Notes under the pieces: model-generated
Databases searched by the model: none
Told to the model about the DNA's origin: nothing
What the model saw: the letters and a program-made list of their open reading frames with translations, nothing else
Program-made: the position numbers and the translations under genes
In this document: one piece after another, positions 63,336-64,000 of the stretch
Layout: the number at the start of each line of letters is the position of its first letter
Position numbering within the stretch: the stretch's first letter is position 1
DNA from: Planctomycetota bacterium
GTDB taxonomy: Bacteria; Planctomycetota; UBA8742; UBA2392
Assembly (NCBI GenBank): GCA_020845475.1
Contig: JADLFN010000043.1
Location: forward strand, 18,886 to 82,885
Length of the DNA stretch: 64,000 nt
Direction: 5' to 3'

Positions 63336-64000
63336 CTCGCGGTGCCTCTGCATGAGAAGCTGTTGCCATGATCAGCGGATGCACGGGCATGTCGAACAGC
63401 AGCGCGCCAATGCGCAAAGACGCCAAGGCCCGCCACGGCCCGTGCGCGTCCTACGCAGACAGCGAGTGCGCTGAAACACTTCGGCGCCATTTTGGTTAGA
63501 AGTGAACAAAAGAAGAGCCTCCCGACATTCACACGCAAACTCGCAGTCTGCGTAAGAGCACCAAGGGCCAGCGCGAGCTTTGCGCATTGGCGCGAGGCCT
63601 TTGACGGTTACCCCAGGAGCCCCGATTCACAACTGCCGTTTAAGATTCTGGCCTGTCCTGAGCTCTGCCCGCCCTGAGTCCATCGAAGGGGCGAAGGGTC
63701 GTCATTCTGACTATTCTGTTCATAGCGCGACCGGCTGCGATTTGCAGGATGGTCAGAATTCAACAGCTTTGGCTTTTGTCTTTCGCCTTGCCGTTGCTTT
63801 TGAACCCAAAAAGCAGTTCTCCGCGTCTCCGCGCCTCTGCGTGAGAGCCGTTGCCGTGGTAGGGGCGACATATATGTCGCCCCTACGGTGCACGGATTTT
63901 GCCGTTGCCGTTTGAATTTCTGAGCATTCTGTGCATGAAGCGACCGGTTCGCCGCTCACCGCACTCCGCACACCGCATCACTCCGGCGGTGGTCTTTCTA
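63336..64000. other. 665-nt gap of repeats, no supported gene
   Basis: It contains an imperfect hairpin ATTCTGACTATTCTG (63704-63718) and CAGGATGGTCAGAAT (63745-63759). A related direct copy lies at about 63915-63950 (TTCTGAGCATTCTGTGCAT with GCGACCGG). CTCCGCGTCTCCGCGCCTCT words (63820-63840) and a 28-nt palindrome (63859) are also present. Short open frames here are built from repeat words and look non-coding. Confidence 0.6.
63859..63886. repeat. GGCGACA...TGTCGCC palindrome, copy 4
   Basis: It is a perfect 28-nt palindrome identical to copy 3 at 51949. It lies in the terminal gap. Confidence 0.9.

Noticed and set aside
63362..63700. Short open frames near the window end
   Set aside because: They are built from repeat words, lack ribosome sites and show no protein-like pattern.

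Overview
The window is a GC-rich bacterial chromosome segment, tightly packed with 58 supported protein genes and one tRNA-Ser. No phage, IS transposase, CRISPR or rRNA is seen. The order tpiA-secG-yicC-gmk-rpoZ-coaC, ribonuclease Y, a MoxR-vWA-beta-propeller (bpX) ternary system, an archaeal-type fructose-bisphosphate aldolase/phosphatase and large secreted PA14/IPT-type proteins suggest a member of the Planctomycetota or a related deep-branching group, probably known mainly from environmental genomes. This placement is inference.

Layout. 1-6980: the end of a MoxR ATPase gene and three partners (bpX2-like protein, vWA plus beta-propeller, bpX6-like protein with helical repeats and beta-propeller), probably one NTP-driven conflict or quality-control system. 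6983-11039: two divergent CPA2 cation/proton antiporters with RCK domains. 11083-14578: tRNA-Ser(GGA), dciA, gyrB. 14575-21087 (minus strand): secreted protein, Rieske ferredoxin, 2-oxoacid dehydrogenase E1 beta, nucleotidyltransferase-fold protein, PPC/trypsin-like protease, DUF429-like protein. 21198-27203: redoxin, MFS transporter, CMD-family protein, CinA, ribonuclease Y. 27614-32111: UPF0145, NadD, lipoprotein, YhcC-type radical SAM enzyme, secreted protein, ElbB. 32330-41310: a GspE/PilB ATPase, then the core minus-strand block coaC-rpoZ-gmk-yicC-secG-tpiA, divergent from the class V FBP aldolase/phosphatase and a STAS protein. 41307-45734: MacB-like ABC exporter split by a GxxExxY cassette, lipoprotein, fatty-acid desaturase. 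45760-49171: an XRE-type regulator divergent from three unknown small genes behind a promoter that carries a palindrome. 49301-58307: aconitase, pyruvate phosphate dikinase, dihydrolipoamide acyltransferase E2, a PIN toxin-antitoxin pair and lipoyl synthase. 58355-64000: giant secreted PA14/IPT protein, RibBA, a small secreted protein and a repeat-filled gap.

Metabolic links. PPDK, TPI and the aldolase/phosphatase give parts of a gluconeogenic route. Aconitase and the E1 beta/E2 genes with LipA serve the TCA cycle and lipoylation, although E1 beta and E2 are 37 kb apart.

The most unusual property is the density of small non-autonomous palindromic elements. At least five sequence families recur, some between genes just after stop codons and several in frame inside coding sequences, above all in the ternary-system genes. 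One pair shows compensatory base changes that preserve the hairpin. No mobilising transposase is visible here. A second recurrent property is a -10-like hexamer 6-8 nt upstream of start codons that lack a Shine-Dalgarno sequence, which suggests leaderless mRNAs.
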